Below are positions 43,361 to 53,599 of a DNA stretch of 64,000 nt, piece by piece. Within the stretch, counting starts at the first letter, position 1. The number at the start of each line of letters is the position of its first letter. This DNA is from Teratosphaeria epicoccoides. Taxonomy: Eukaryota > Ascomycota > Dothideomycetes > Mycosphaerellales > Teratosphaeriaceae. The notes under the pieces are model-generated. The model made no database searches and was not told the origin of the DNA. It saw nothing but the letters and a program-made list of their open reading frames with translations. A program made the position numbers and the translations under genes. Location: positions 62,001 to 126,000 of the forward strand of contig JADDMT010000058.1 in assembly GCA_021401465.1 (NCBI GenBank). The letters run 5' to 3'.

Positions 43361-45968
43361 ATGGCTACACCATCAGTACAGTCCGGGCAATATTACCCAC
43401 CTGGCCAAGCAGGTCCCGCAGTTGCAGGAGCTGTATATACCGAGCGTGCACAGAGTGCTTCCCAATACAGTCCACCGAGCTTTGATAAGTTCGTGGTCAT
43501 TCACATTGCCACGACCTGCGACGAACATGGAGTATACGTGACGAAGGACAGTGCGGAGGTCATTGAGATTGGCTGGGTCGTGGTCGATGCGAGAGATCCG
43601 AATCTCTCTGAGGTATGACCACACGTTGGAAAGAGCGAGCCCTGGAAAGAAGGAGCAAGCGCTTGCACTTGATATGCACGGCCATGTGAACTGACTTGTG
43701 TCACTCAGCTTCATCACCAATCCGTGCTGGTAAAGCCGGTCAACACCCCAATCACGCCACTCTGTACCTCTCTAACTACCCTGACCTGGGAGCATGTCCG
43801 CAACGCTGGCACATTCCGTGATGCGATCGAAGCCTTCAACAAGTATGCTCAGGACAATCTGATCTCGAAGGAAGCTGGTCCTTCTGACCCGCCAAACTTT
43901 GCCTTCGTAGCGTTGACGCCTTGGGATCTGCGCGTGCAGCTGGCACGCGAGGCCCGTGACAAGAACGTAGTGCTGCCGGCTTTCCTTCAGCATCCGGTGC
44001 TATTCGGACTCCGCGGTGAATATCAGACTTTCCAGAGCCATCACCCAGAGACTCTGGCATTCAGCTCGTCCAGCCTCTCAAGCATCTGCGCTGGGCTTGA
44101 GGTCGAAGAAGTTCGCTCATCAGGCAAGGTCACCGGCGGCCTTCCCTTTCACTTGCAAGCACTTGCGCCAAATTCCCCGCGTCGTGCGTTGGAGGAGGCG
44201 TTGACGCTGACACGCTGTCTGCGCTCACTCATGCAGAAGGCCCGTCCGTCCGGCAACAACCCGTCTGGCACAGCTGGGGTAATGAGTCGCCCCCTCGATG
44301 CTCGTAGCGATGTCAGAGCCTTCCTGGGCGAGCGCTCCAAGGTCCTTCACTTAAGCGGTCTGCCGCACGACACCACTCAGAGCGAGCTGGAGAGCTGGTT
44401 CACCCAGTACGGCGGTCGTCCAATCGCCTTCTGGACCTTGCGCACTCCCGAGGGCGGCAAGCCGAGTGGTAGCGGCTTCGTCGTTTTTGGAAGCCACGAA
44501 GAGGTCAGTCTCCCCACGCGCTTGCCGTGCCAACTTCACTCCGGTTTTCAGCCATCGCGTTTCACACATTGCTTTGCACCTCTCTCAACACAAGACCCCG
44601 GTCGTTCTGGGGTCGCACGACCTCGTCGGCCCCATCGACCGCTTATTGTTTGACGTCATAGTTTCCCCTATTCTGCACCTTCCAAGTGTGAAGTTGTGTG
44701 ACGGGCTCGCTCCCACCTCGAACTCTGCACCTCTCCTCCGACATCCTTTTTCACGTGCTATTCCTGCGTTATCGCGTCTTTGCTCTCATTCATCACAATA
44801 CAGCCGCTAACGGAAGGCAGGCTGCCGAGAGCCTCAGCATGAACGGCCGCGCCCTCAACGACCGCGCCATCGAGGTGTCGCCGAGCTCCTCCCGCGTAAG
44901 TGACGACAATCGCATAAAGCCGAGATCATTCACTGACACGACACACAGGTGCTCGACCGTGCTGCTGGCTCCCAGCCACCAGGCGCTCCACCGCTCCTCA
45001 CTCCATTTCCACCATCAAAGAATCGCCCGCGTCCAGGCGACTGGACTTGCCCGAGCTGCGGATTCTCCAACTTCCAGCGCCGCACGGCCTGTTTCAGGTG
45101 TAGCTTCCCTGCGATGGGCGGTCAGCAGGATCCCTACGGCGGCCAGGGTGGGTACGGCATGCCTCCGAACGCGTACAGCGGTGCAGGTTACGGCGGTCAT
45201 CCAGGTTTTGGTGGACCTCACATGCATGGTGGTCCAGGCTATGGTGGTAAGTACACGCCTGTGAGCGTATGGCCTGGATCAAAGCTCAAACTGACAGTCA
45301 AAGGAATGGGCGGCATGGGCGGCTCCGGCAGTCGCGGGGGGATTGTGCCTTTCCGGGCTGGAGACTGGAAGTGCGGCAACGAAGGCTGTGGCTACCACAA
45401 CTTTGCGAAGAACGTGTCCTGCCTGCGCTGCGGCGCCTCTCGCAACAATGCTGCTGTCGTCGCTGAGGGCGGCATCTCCCAATTTCCCGGCGGCTCGTCC
45501 TATGGTGGCCCACCAGGCCCGCCTAGCATGGCGATGGGTGCCAGTGTCGACACCAGCAGCTATGGCGGTATGACACCAGGCGCAAGTGCTTACGGCGGTA
45601 GCACCGTCGGCGGTGGCTACGGCGGTCAGTCGTACGGGCCTCCGTCCTCATACGCTTTGCCCAGCGGCATCAGCGGCGCTGGACCTTCGCCGTACTTCGC
45701 TGCAGGTGGGTATCCGCAGGCTGGCAACGGTGGTATGGGCTCGCAGGGCGGCTTCGATAGCCGTGCAGAGCAAGCCTTCAATCAGGGTGGCTCTGCCATG
45801 GGTGGTGTTCCTGGAGGTTACCCCAATGGCGGCTATGGCGGTGCGCAGTACGGCGGCGGTGACGGCTCGGGTGCCGATCTTTCATTCCTCAGCTCAGGCA
45901 TGAACAGCATGGCGCTCGGCGACCGCGAGCCGCGCAACGGCCAGGGCAACACAAAATCGCCCCAGTAA
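43361..45968 (+). CDS. RNA-binding protein: exonuclease-like domain, RRM, two RanBP2 zinc fingers (Nrp1-like)
   Basis: Exons 43361-43612, 43709-44503, 44821-44895, 44949-45246 and 45298-45968 give 696 residues; all introns are GT-AG. The last intron (51 nt) is in frame and stop-free, so retention would add 17 residues. An ERI-1-type exonuclease fold runs from about residue 41 to 230 (FVVIHIATTCDEHG, EVIEIGWVVVD, FAFVALTPWDL), but the DxExTC metal-binding pair has become His48 and Ala50. The RRM begins near 294 (KVLHLSGLPHDTTQSELESW) and ends in exon 3 (MNGRALNDRAIEV). Zinc finger 1 (GDWTCPSCGFSNFQRRTACF) is near 405 and finger 2 (GDWKCGNEGCGYHNFAKNVS) near 497. A Gly/Tyr-rich low-complexity tail follows. 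Yeast Nrp1, a stress-granule protein, has the RRM plus RanBP2 fingers, so a cytoplasmic mRNP role is inferred. Confidence 0.92.
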
Positions 45969-46825
45969 GCGCGCAGCCTTGCAGCAACGTCTGCGACTCC
46001 GATACGGACGACGAGAACAATTTTTACTGTGTGCATAAGAACGGAGAGGATGGACATATGGGGCAGGGGTGTATCAAAAGAATCAGGCATTGGCAGAGAG
46101 GGGTTTTAGCGTCGGCGCTGGGAGAATGGAAAGTCCATCTTCAAGGCACTTGTTTGAAGCGTGGCGCTGGGGTCTGGGCGAGTGCTGCAAGTATTGAGCA
46201 TGGGACGGAGAGAGGCGTGCTTTCTGCAAGTTCATTTCGTGGGATCAAAGCTCGGTAGCGGGCTGGCTGGCTGGCTGGGCTTCGATCTCAGGTGTTTTCC
46301 TATGTGTCAGATTTTTGCTCGGGGCGGCGGCATTGTACCCATGGCGACTTCAAGGTGCTGAGCGCTATAATGTGATGCGATCAGTCGCGTACGAGCAAGG
46401 TTGGGGTACTTGGATCTGGCAGGCTGCTGTGGTGAGACGGCTTGGGATGATAGCAGCTCTCAGATCACAGTACTGTAGCTCACTCCCACCTAATGTCATG
46501 CATTTCGTGCCTTCGGAGCGGTATTCTGTTCACGCCGCAACAACTATGTGTCATTCCTCATCACCGGACTCTACATTCGTTCCTGCCTATCTATGTTTCA
46601 GAGGCCGGGTAGTCCCGAAAATTTAGGTAATGGCGTTTGTCAACGCCTTGAAGCTTCCGTGCTCGTGTGACTGCTGATGGAACACATCTCTTCACGATCG
46701 ACCCGACGAGCTGCGTATCGGAAACCGGCCAAGCCATACCTATCGACATTCGACTCTACGCTCTTGTGCATATCGGACGTCTCAAGGGAAACACTGAGCT
46801 ACCGGGCTGCTGATAGACAACTACC
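45969..46825. other. Intergenic region, Nrp1-like gene to proteasome alpha4
   Basis: Contains a run of GGCTGGCTGGCTGG near 46260. Otherwise nothing I can name. The proteasome gene promoter must be in its right half, but no PACE-like element (GGTGGCAAA) was found. Confidence 0.45.
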
Positions 46826-47774
46826 ATGGCGAGCGGATACGATCGTGCATTGTCCGGTATGGCGATGCTCCCTCAGATCTACAGTCCTGCTCACTGACAT
46901 TGCCACCTAGTCTTCTCGCCCGATGGCCACGTCTTTCAAGTCGAATATGCCCTTGAGGCCGTCAAACGCGGAACATGCGCCGTCGCCGTCAAAGGCACCA
47001 ACATCGTTGTTCTGGGCTGCGAAAAGCGCTCCGCCATGAAGCTTCAAGACACCCGAATCACGCCTTCAAAGATTTCGATGGTGGACAACCATGTGTGTCT
47101 TGCATTTGCGGGTTTAAACGCGGATGCAAGAATTCTGGTGGACAAGGCCCGGCTGGAGGCACAGAGCCATCGGTTGACGGTGGAGGACCCAGTCACGATT
47201 GAGTACATCACGAAGTATGTTGCGGGTGTGCAGCAAAGGTATACGCAAAGTGGTGGTGTCCGGCCGTTTGGCATCAGCACATTGATTGTGGGCTTTGACC
47301 CTGGGAGCAAGGAGGCCCGGCTGTACCAGACCGAGCCTAGTGGCATCTACTCAGCATGGTACGCATATGCCTCGGAAAGCACGGGATGTGGACGGGGGAG
47401 CTGATTCTGTCAACAGGAAAGCAAACGCCATTGGCCGATCATCAAAGACAGTGCGCGAGTTCCTGGAGCGCAATCACAAGGACGACCTGGACCGCGACGG
47501 CACCATAGAGCTGACTATCAAGTCGCTACTGGAGGTTGTGCAGACGGGTGCGAAGAACATCGAGATTGCGATCATGGCACCGGGCAAGAATGTGGAGATG
47601 CTGGAAGCAGAGAACATTGAGAAGATCGTGGAGAAGATCAATACAGACAAGGATGCGGAGGCGAACACGAGGCGAGGGGGCAGAGGTGGTACGACTGCTG
47701 GGGGACCGGCTGCGCAAGGGCCAGAGCAGGTACTTGCAAGTCGGCCGGCTGGTGATGGTGGAGCGCCGGAGTAG
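46826..47774 (+). CDS. PRE6: 20S proteasome subunit alpha4
   Basis: Structural alpha-ring subunit of the 20S core (Pre6/PSMA7 type). Exons 46826-46856, 46911-47358 and 47417-47774 give 278 residues. Junctions are exact: [24 protein letters not shown] and [19 protein letters not shown]. The alpha signature [20 protein letters not shown] is at the N-terminus. [20 protein letters not shown] and RRPFGIS-type [18 protein letters not shown] assign it to alpha4 and not another alpha subunit. After the normal end ([13 protein letters not shown]) there is an extra Gly/Pro/Arg-rich tail of about 35 residues. The first exon is only 31 nt. No catalytic Thr is expected in alpha subunits. Confidence 0.96.
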
Positions 47775-49009
47775 GTGACAGTCGTGCAAAGTACATGGGC
47801 TTGGCTTGTAGGTGGGAAAGAGCTTGGTATGATTGATGCTCTCTCGGATCCAATGAACAAGCGGCAAGTATAGATCATTGTATTATACATGTGCATTGAT
47901 TTCATCGACTGCATAGCAATAATCGCGTTGCTATGGGTTTTTCCAAGACCTCGTGACCAAGAAAACACCCAACCAGATACCGTAGCAAAGGGACAAATGG
48001 TGTTCAGCCATTGATGGGAGCCATGCTCGAATCTGCGTGAGGTCGCATTTCCAGCTCCTAAGCGAATGCTTCGTACGCAGAGCATGGACAAAGCGCATAG
48101 AAGAGGGACGCCTCCGGTTGATTCGCATGGACCGAATGCTGTGCCTTGATCCTGAGTACTGGTCTGAACAGTCTTGAGCGGCTCTATCAGTCAACCGACT
48201 AGTCATCTGGTGATATTTACCTGTAGCCCCGAGTTGATGGGTAGAGCAGTCTGATATGATAAGCAGCCGGCAGATTTGAGCCGCCCGTCGGAAGCACTGG
48301 AAAATTGATTGCAAGATGGTCTTCCATCTGTCGATTCGATCGGCCACTGTGGGAGCCCACGGTCTGGAGCCCTGGCCCAGGGGGAGCATTGCCAATTCGG
48401 AAGGTGACTATATCATCCTGGGCCACACACCCCAGGAGGGCCCAGTTAGTGAAATCTATTTTTCAACCTCCAGCTCTCCCTAATACTAGGTCGACTTTTG
48501 AGTCCAAGACATAGCTCGAGCGTGCCAAATTATTTGTGATTTCACACGATCAGTAGAACAAGGCCAATTCCCTCTGTCAATCTGACCTAGACGAACCATT
48601 TCCCTCCGCGTAGAGCTTTAATTCCGGGAAACATTTTAGGTGCAAGACAGAGCCCGACAAGGAGCAGCATGCCTCCTTGCACAAGCAACCAGTGTCGACG
48701 TAGTAGGTCCAATCGTCGTTCTTAAGTCAATCAACGAATCCAGCCGCGAAAATGTCGCGTTAAACTCTGCTGCTCTCATGCAAGTCCGTTGAAATGATGC
48801 CTGTGGTATACAACAGCAGTTTGACGATCAGCCGGAATACCCACATGGTCAATGGTATGCCGGCCTATACGATTTCAAGCAAGATGACACCACGCACGGC
48901 GAGGTAACGCATGAGAAGGAGGCCCGTGACGATAGAAAGAGAGCAGTATCGTGGTAGAGAATCGTGTCCTCGGTCTCCTTGTACGTCATGCGGTTTGACT
49001 GAGGCGAGC
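47775..49009. other. Intergenic region with no recognisable gene
   Basis: Short frames on both strands overlap each other and none is convincing. No repeats noticed. Confidence 0.45.
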
Positions 49010-49396
49010 CTAGTCGAAATTGCAGTCTTTGATCGGCAGCGTCGAGGTATCTGGCGTCTTGTGATGCATGGCGTGCTCGATTCCTTCGTCCATCCACGTG
49101 CGATAGGAAGCCAGTCTTGATCTCCGGAATTCCAGAGCCTGCATTGGCGTAAGGAACGACTGCTCTGGGTCGAAAGCCATTGCGGCGTAAGACGCAATCT
49201 GCCCGTCGGGAGCAGGTACGGGTGGTCGAGTGAATGAGGCCTGGTTTGTTGAGAGGACCTGGGTTGGAAGTTGCGGCACAGCTGTTGTGAGGGAATGGTG
49301 AAACTCCACTCTGGTCAGCAGAGCTCTGCTAATAAGCATGCTAGCTGAGCGGTCAATCTCTGGACCAAACCTTGACGTGCCTTGACGATCAACCAT
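49010..49396 (-). CDS. Possible small protein, unknown
   Basis: An ATG-initiated frame of 128 residues (MVDRQGTSRFGPEIDRSASM to LPIKDCNFD). The central part, PVPAPDGQIASYAAMAFDPE followed by MQALEFRRSRLASYRTWMDE, has balanced composition and helical character, which is why I list it. There is no signal peptide or known domain. It could equally be an exon of a larger gene or chance. Confidence 0.25.
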   Translation of the reverse strand: MVDRQGTSRFGPEIDRSASMLISRALLTRVEFHHSLTTAVPQLPTQVLSTNQASFTRPPVPAPDGQIASYAAMAFDPEQSFLTPMQALEFRRSRLASYRTWMDEGIEHAMHHKTPDTSTLPIKDCNFD

Positions 49397-50549
49397 AATG
49401 TTTACAACTTATTCTGTCGGAGTACTGATCGCGCAATCACGGGTGGTAAAACCATTGCCCGCCGCTGCTGATCCCTCGTCACGCATGAGTGCTTCCATGC
49501 AGTCTAGCATTGAATGAGACTAGAGCTATTGGAGCAGTCAGTCAGTCGGCTGGCAGTCGCGGAGGTATGCTCACGTCAACCAACTTTGCATAGGTGAACA
49601 GATCGACCACCTCTTGCGCAAATCAAGCTATTGACGTCTAGCAATGTCACTGTTTTAATCTTGCCTTCATACGATGAGGGTACCCGCTGATTCCGATGGT
49701 TGCTGCGAAGTAGAAGGTCAAGTGCGTGAGTACAATGCAGGAGGGCGGAAGAGTCAAATGCACCTTGCAAGTCGGAATGGCTTGGGTTCTCGAGTGCTGA
49801 GCGGCGTTGGTCCACTGCAGGTTGGTGCGCTGGTCATTGATGCACCGAGAGTAGGCGGTGGCTCGCCATGGCATGTCCTCCTCTTGCGAGACTTGCGCCT
49901 TCACCAGCCTCAAGTGTATGTTCTCCTGCTGCGATCTGACGTTGGTGCTCTGCCGAACGGCATTGGCGCGCTGTGAGTCTGCATTGGCGTGCAAAGCCTA
50001 AGTGTGCGACTACCGCCGCGCATTATGTGCTTGCCTCAGGCTGGCGTACGCTCGCTGCAGGGCTTGGAGCTGGCCAAGCTGGGCGGGCAATGGCTGCATA
50101 TGGACAAGGTTTGGCTGTGTTGACATGTTGTCAGTGTTTGGCTGAGTTAGGGCAACTTTGCGATATGTCCTATCCGGCGACGATTGTTTGAGATAAAGCG
50201 TGAGTGCATAAAGCTTTGATAACGCAGACTGGTCCGCGCCGCACGTTGTCTCGTGACATCAGCATTCACATGCCAGCTCTCACCTCTTGCAGTGCCACTC
50301 GATTGATTGGCCATTGAATTGCGATCATCTGCCATGCGGATATCTGCCGTTTCGGTCATTAGCGGGTCGATCGATGGGCTGTAAATGACAGTGCCGTGCT
50401 CGCCCAGCTGTCCATCTGTATGTACACTGCAACATGCCTCGCCCAAATCTAGTAGCCATCAAAACCAGAACGTGAGGTGCAGAACATGTACAGCTTCATC
50501 ATACATGACAGTCTACAGATGCCTCGACGGCCAAGTCGTAGCCCACGCA
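49397..50549. other. Intergenic region upstream of nothing identifiable
   Basis: About 1.15 kb reaching the 3' end of the minus-strand p24 gene. Minus-strand frames in 49647-49994 are Gln/Asn/His-rich and not recognisable. No gene called. Confidence 0.4.
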
Positions 50550-51311
50550 TCAGACATAACCTACCAACTGTCAGCAGCTGTCACAGCACATCACACAATA
50601 GCCTGTACTCACCTTTCCTGCCGCCCGTGAAAAACATCTTGACCACAAAGACCTGCAGTCCAGCCATGGCAATCATCAACGCACTCTCCATCAACGAGAA
50701 ATTGAAGATTCTCTTCTCCGTACTCCGCACAGTGCTGAAATTCCTGTTCTCACGCGTCCGGAAATACTTCTGCTGCCTCGTGATCGTAGATACCTGCCCA
50801 GACAACCTCAAAATCAGGTCCTCCACACCCGACAGCTGCTCAGTAGACGCGCCGCCCTTCGTCGGCAGCTTCTTTGACGATGGTTCGTCGTGCTCGAGCT
50901 GTACGCCGTCAATATACAGTCTTGCGATCCTGTACAAGCAAATGTCCTTACCGTAATGTCGAAATCCACCATCTTATCACTGATAGTACTCATGCTGTTG
51001 TCGAAGCAAAAGCTGTACTCCCCAAGATCTTGCGCAACAAACACAAAGTCTCCCATCCGTTCCTTCTCACCTTCCAAGATCACTCGTGGCGGTTGATTCT
51101 CTACTCGCGCAGGGCCGTGGACTTTGTAGTCGATGTCGAAGGAGCCGCCGGATGACACGGCGAAGTAGAAGGAGACTTTGGAGTCCTTCTTGTCGACGTG
51201 CAGATAGAAGCATTCTTTCTCGTTCGGCGCCATCTTGTAGGATAGGGCGGTGGCGGAGACGGGGGCGGCGAGCAAGCCTATAAGGGCCAGCAGGGAGAGG
51301 AGAGCGAGCAT
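50550..51311 (-). CDS. p24 family (emp24/gp25L) cargo receptor
   Basis: Type I membrane protein of COPI/COPII vesicles that selects cargo between ER and Golgi (family knowledge). Exons 51311-50952, 50898-50613 and 50560-50550 give 218 residues; introns are 53 and 52 nt. The last exon encodes only the end of the cytosolic tail (RKG|YV-stop), and reading through the intron gives a false tail. Signal peptide MLALLSLLALIGLLAAPVSA; GOLD domain with its Cys pair (NEKECFYLHV and YSFCFDNSMS); coiled coil (LSGVEDLILRLSGQVSTITR); conserved RENRNFSTVRSTEKRIFNFS; one membrane helix (ALMIAMAGLQVFVVKMFF). The FF pair in the tail fits COPII binding. Which of the Erp/Emp subfamilies it belongs to is uncertain. 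Confidence 0.94.
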
Positions 51312-51529
51312 GGCGGGTGGTGAGGTGTGCTGTTCGTCCTCGTGGTTTAATGTGGGGACTGTATTTAATGGCACCGACGATTGATGTCTGCCATGCGGTT
51401 GTGAACACGCGAGCTCCCGGTGAGCACGGTCATTGGCTGGAAACGACGGAGTCTAGCGGCTGTCTAGTGCGCTCCTTCCCCCTGCGCCAGCAGATGGGAA
51501 CTCCCGTCGCGTCTCATTGGTTTGATCCC

Positions 51530-52690
51530 TCAGCAGCATCGACTGTGAACTACATGTTCAAACCTTGGAAGCATATCCTCACTAACATGATTTCCACAAT
51601 CACGGCCCTGAAGCACTGCCTTCTCAACCTCAATCACACCTTTGAGATCCTCAGCAGCCCTCCGCCCTAACCTGCACTCTGTAGATATGCCAAACGACCT
51701 CCCACCAAACACCTTCCTTGCCGTCTCCAACCTCTGCTTCGATCCGTCCAAATTAGACTCATGTACCAAGCCCACATACACCTCCGTCTTGTCATTCAGC
51801 AGCGGCAGCACCTTCTCAGCAAATGGCTTCAGATACTCCTCGTCCATTCTCGCCTTGGGTACCGGGAAGTGCATCCAAGCAATGTCCCTATTCAACTCCT
51901 TGACCAAAGACTGACCAACCTCGGCAACCATATCAGTGTCTGGAGGCTCCAAGAAGTGCGTCTTGAATTGATCACCATAGCACAAGTGGAAGCCGGGCTC
52001 GACGTCCGGCTCGATCAGGTTGGCGAGGCGTAGGATATCGCCTAGAATGTGCTTCTTGACCTCCGCGGTATTCTGCAAGTCAGGGAGATCTGTCAAAGGT
52101 GCGCGCGCAACCTCGTAGCAGTTCTGGCCATGCAAGTAAGCAAAGTCGATCGCAAGGTCAAGTCGCAGGGCTAGCTGATCGTGCAGGGCCTGGGCTTGTA
52201 CATTGCTGAACGGCTCGCTCCAGCGCATCCAAGTACAGTGGATACACCTTCTGCTGGAACAAAGGTTGCACAAATGGACCCACGACGCTCGCAGGCGATA
52301 ACAGACCGATCTGAAACTTCGTTGTTGCAGGAATCTTGCCCCCCTTCTTCAGCTCACTGAATACTTTGTAGCTCTCAATCGCATTCGTTTCGTAGCCAGT
52401 CTCGATCTCAGAAAGGCCTTGCATTGTTTCTTGGACCGCTTCAGGCGTAAAGTCTTGCCATCTCTGTCCATCACCAGGCGTTTTCATGAGTATCTGTGGC
52501 TCCCCTGTACCAGCCAGAGCGCAGGCCTGGAACATTGTGACATTGTTGCGGGCGCCAGTCTCTCCATCCGGGGGAGACGTGGCAGAGACTTCTCGGGGAG
52601 CGCGGCGCTCAGGCTCGTGAAGACTGCTTTCGAGCTATTCAGTGGAATACCTGAATGTGATGGTAAGAAAACGTCTACCTTCTGAGTCAT
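51530..52690 (-). pseudogene. MetE/UROD-like superfamily gene broken by two frameshifts
   Basis: Read on the minus strand from an ATG at 52690, the protein runs GIPLNSSKAVFTSLSAALPE to LPRLP. It must then change frame at a run of five C (plus-strand G at 52570-52574) to continue DGETGARNNVTMFQACALAG and GKIPATTKFQIGLLSPASVV. A second shift near 52205, after YLDALERAVQ, leads into NVQAQALHDQLALRLDLAID, then LVHESNLDGSKQRLE and FGISTECRLGRRAAEDLKGV, to the stop at 51530. The order matches a roughly 390-residue fungal family related to the methionine-synthase/uroporphyrinogen-decarboxylase barrel, whose function is unknown. No GT-AG intron explains either shift. The rest of the frame is free of stops, so decay is recent, or the two sites are sequence errors. 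Confidence 0.75.
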
Positions 52691-53599
52691 CTAAGTGCGT
52701 GAGCTTACTGCCTACGAACAGTTTTGATGTTGGATTCGTGGGAACCATTGTGAAAAGCACGACCTGACTGTGACTGGACTAGGATTTCGACCGAGTTGAT
52801 GGGTGAGCTTACTGCCCACGAATAGTGTGATGTCGGACTCGTGGCAGCTACCGTGAAAAGCACGACGGTGACTGGAGTGGGATTCCGACCGTGTTGGCGA
52901 GACAGACTTCCATCTCAGCGGCAAAGAACGAGCTGGCATGATCGATCATATTTTTCCAGTCATGAGATGGATTGTATGAGCGTCAGGCTTTCGGCTGTGC
53001 CAGCGAAGGATGATCGTGTCAACAAGGAGTCAACGCTCGTTGGAAGCAGTGCACCGCCTCCAACACTCAACCGATCCATTGGCTGATGACAGAGTCACGT
53101 CGCCGGATGACTCGGTAATCAAGACGTGGCTGTTGCTTGAGTGGACCAAGAGCTCTCTGGTGCTGCTAGATCACTTGACGGCCACACCAGGTGGGTTTGT
53201 GCCGGATCGGCGTTGCTCGTGCACCTTGCAATGAAGCCACGAATCCAAGGGAAGGGAACACGTAGAGGCAAAAGCACGGAGTCATGCATAGCTATGTAGT
53301 AGTTGAGAACGCAGAGCTACTGTTTCGAGATCATACTAGCGCAGGAAAAGCGGGTCGCATAGCAACCAGCCCAAACAACCTGGAAGGCTTGGCCTTAGGC
53401 TACTTTGTACTTGTTGCTACATGTATGCAAGACATTATTGCTGACCGCACTATCTGAACATCTCCAGTAGCGTCATCGTTCATTCTTGTGTCCATCGCGG
53501 ATGAAGAGCCCGCCTTGAATCCCTTGGCGACCTCGGCCTCGTTGAGGTATCAACAAACATCTATCAAAGCATGAATTCAGCGGCTACGTCCACACAGTA
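52691..53599. other. Intergenic region with a diverged tandem duplication
   Basis: Contains a 104-bp-period duplication at its left end; the rest is the Cyk3 5' flank with no recognised coding frame. Confidence 0.5.
52701..52896. repeat. Diverged tandem duplication, 104-bp period
   Basis: Copy one (from 52701, GAGCTTACTGCCTACGAACA) and copy two (from 52805, GAGCTTACTGCCCACGAATA) align over about 90 bp through GTGAAAAGCACGAC to CGACCG-GTTG, with scattered substitutions, several of them C/T, and small gaps. Confidence 0.82.
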
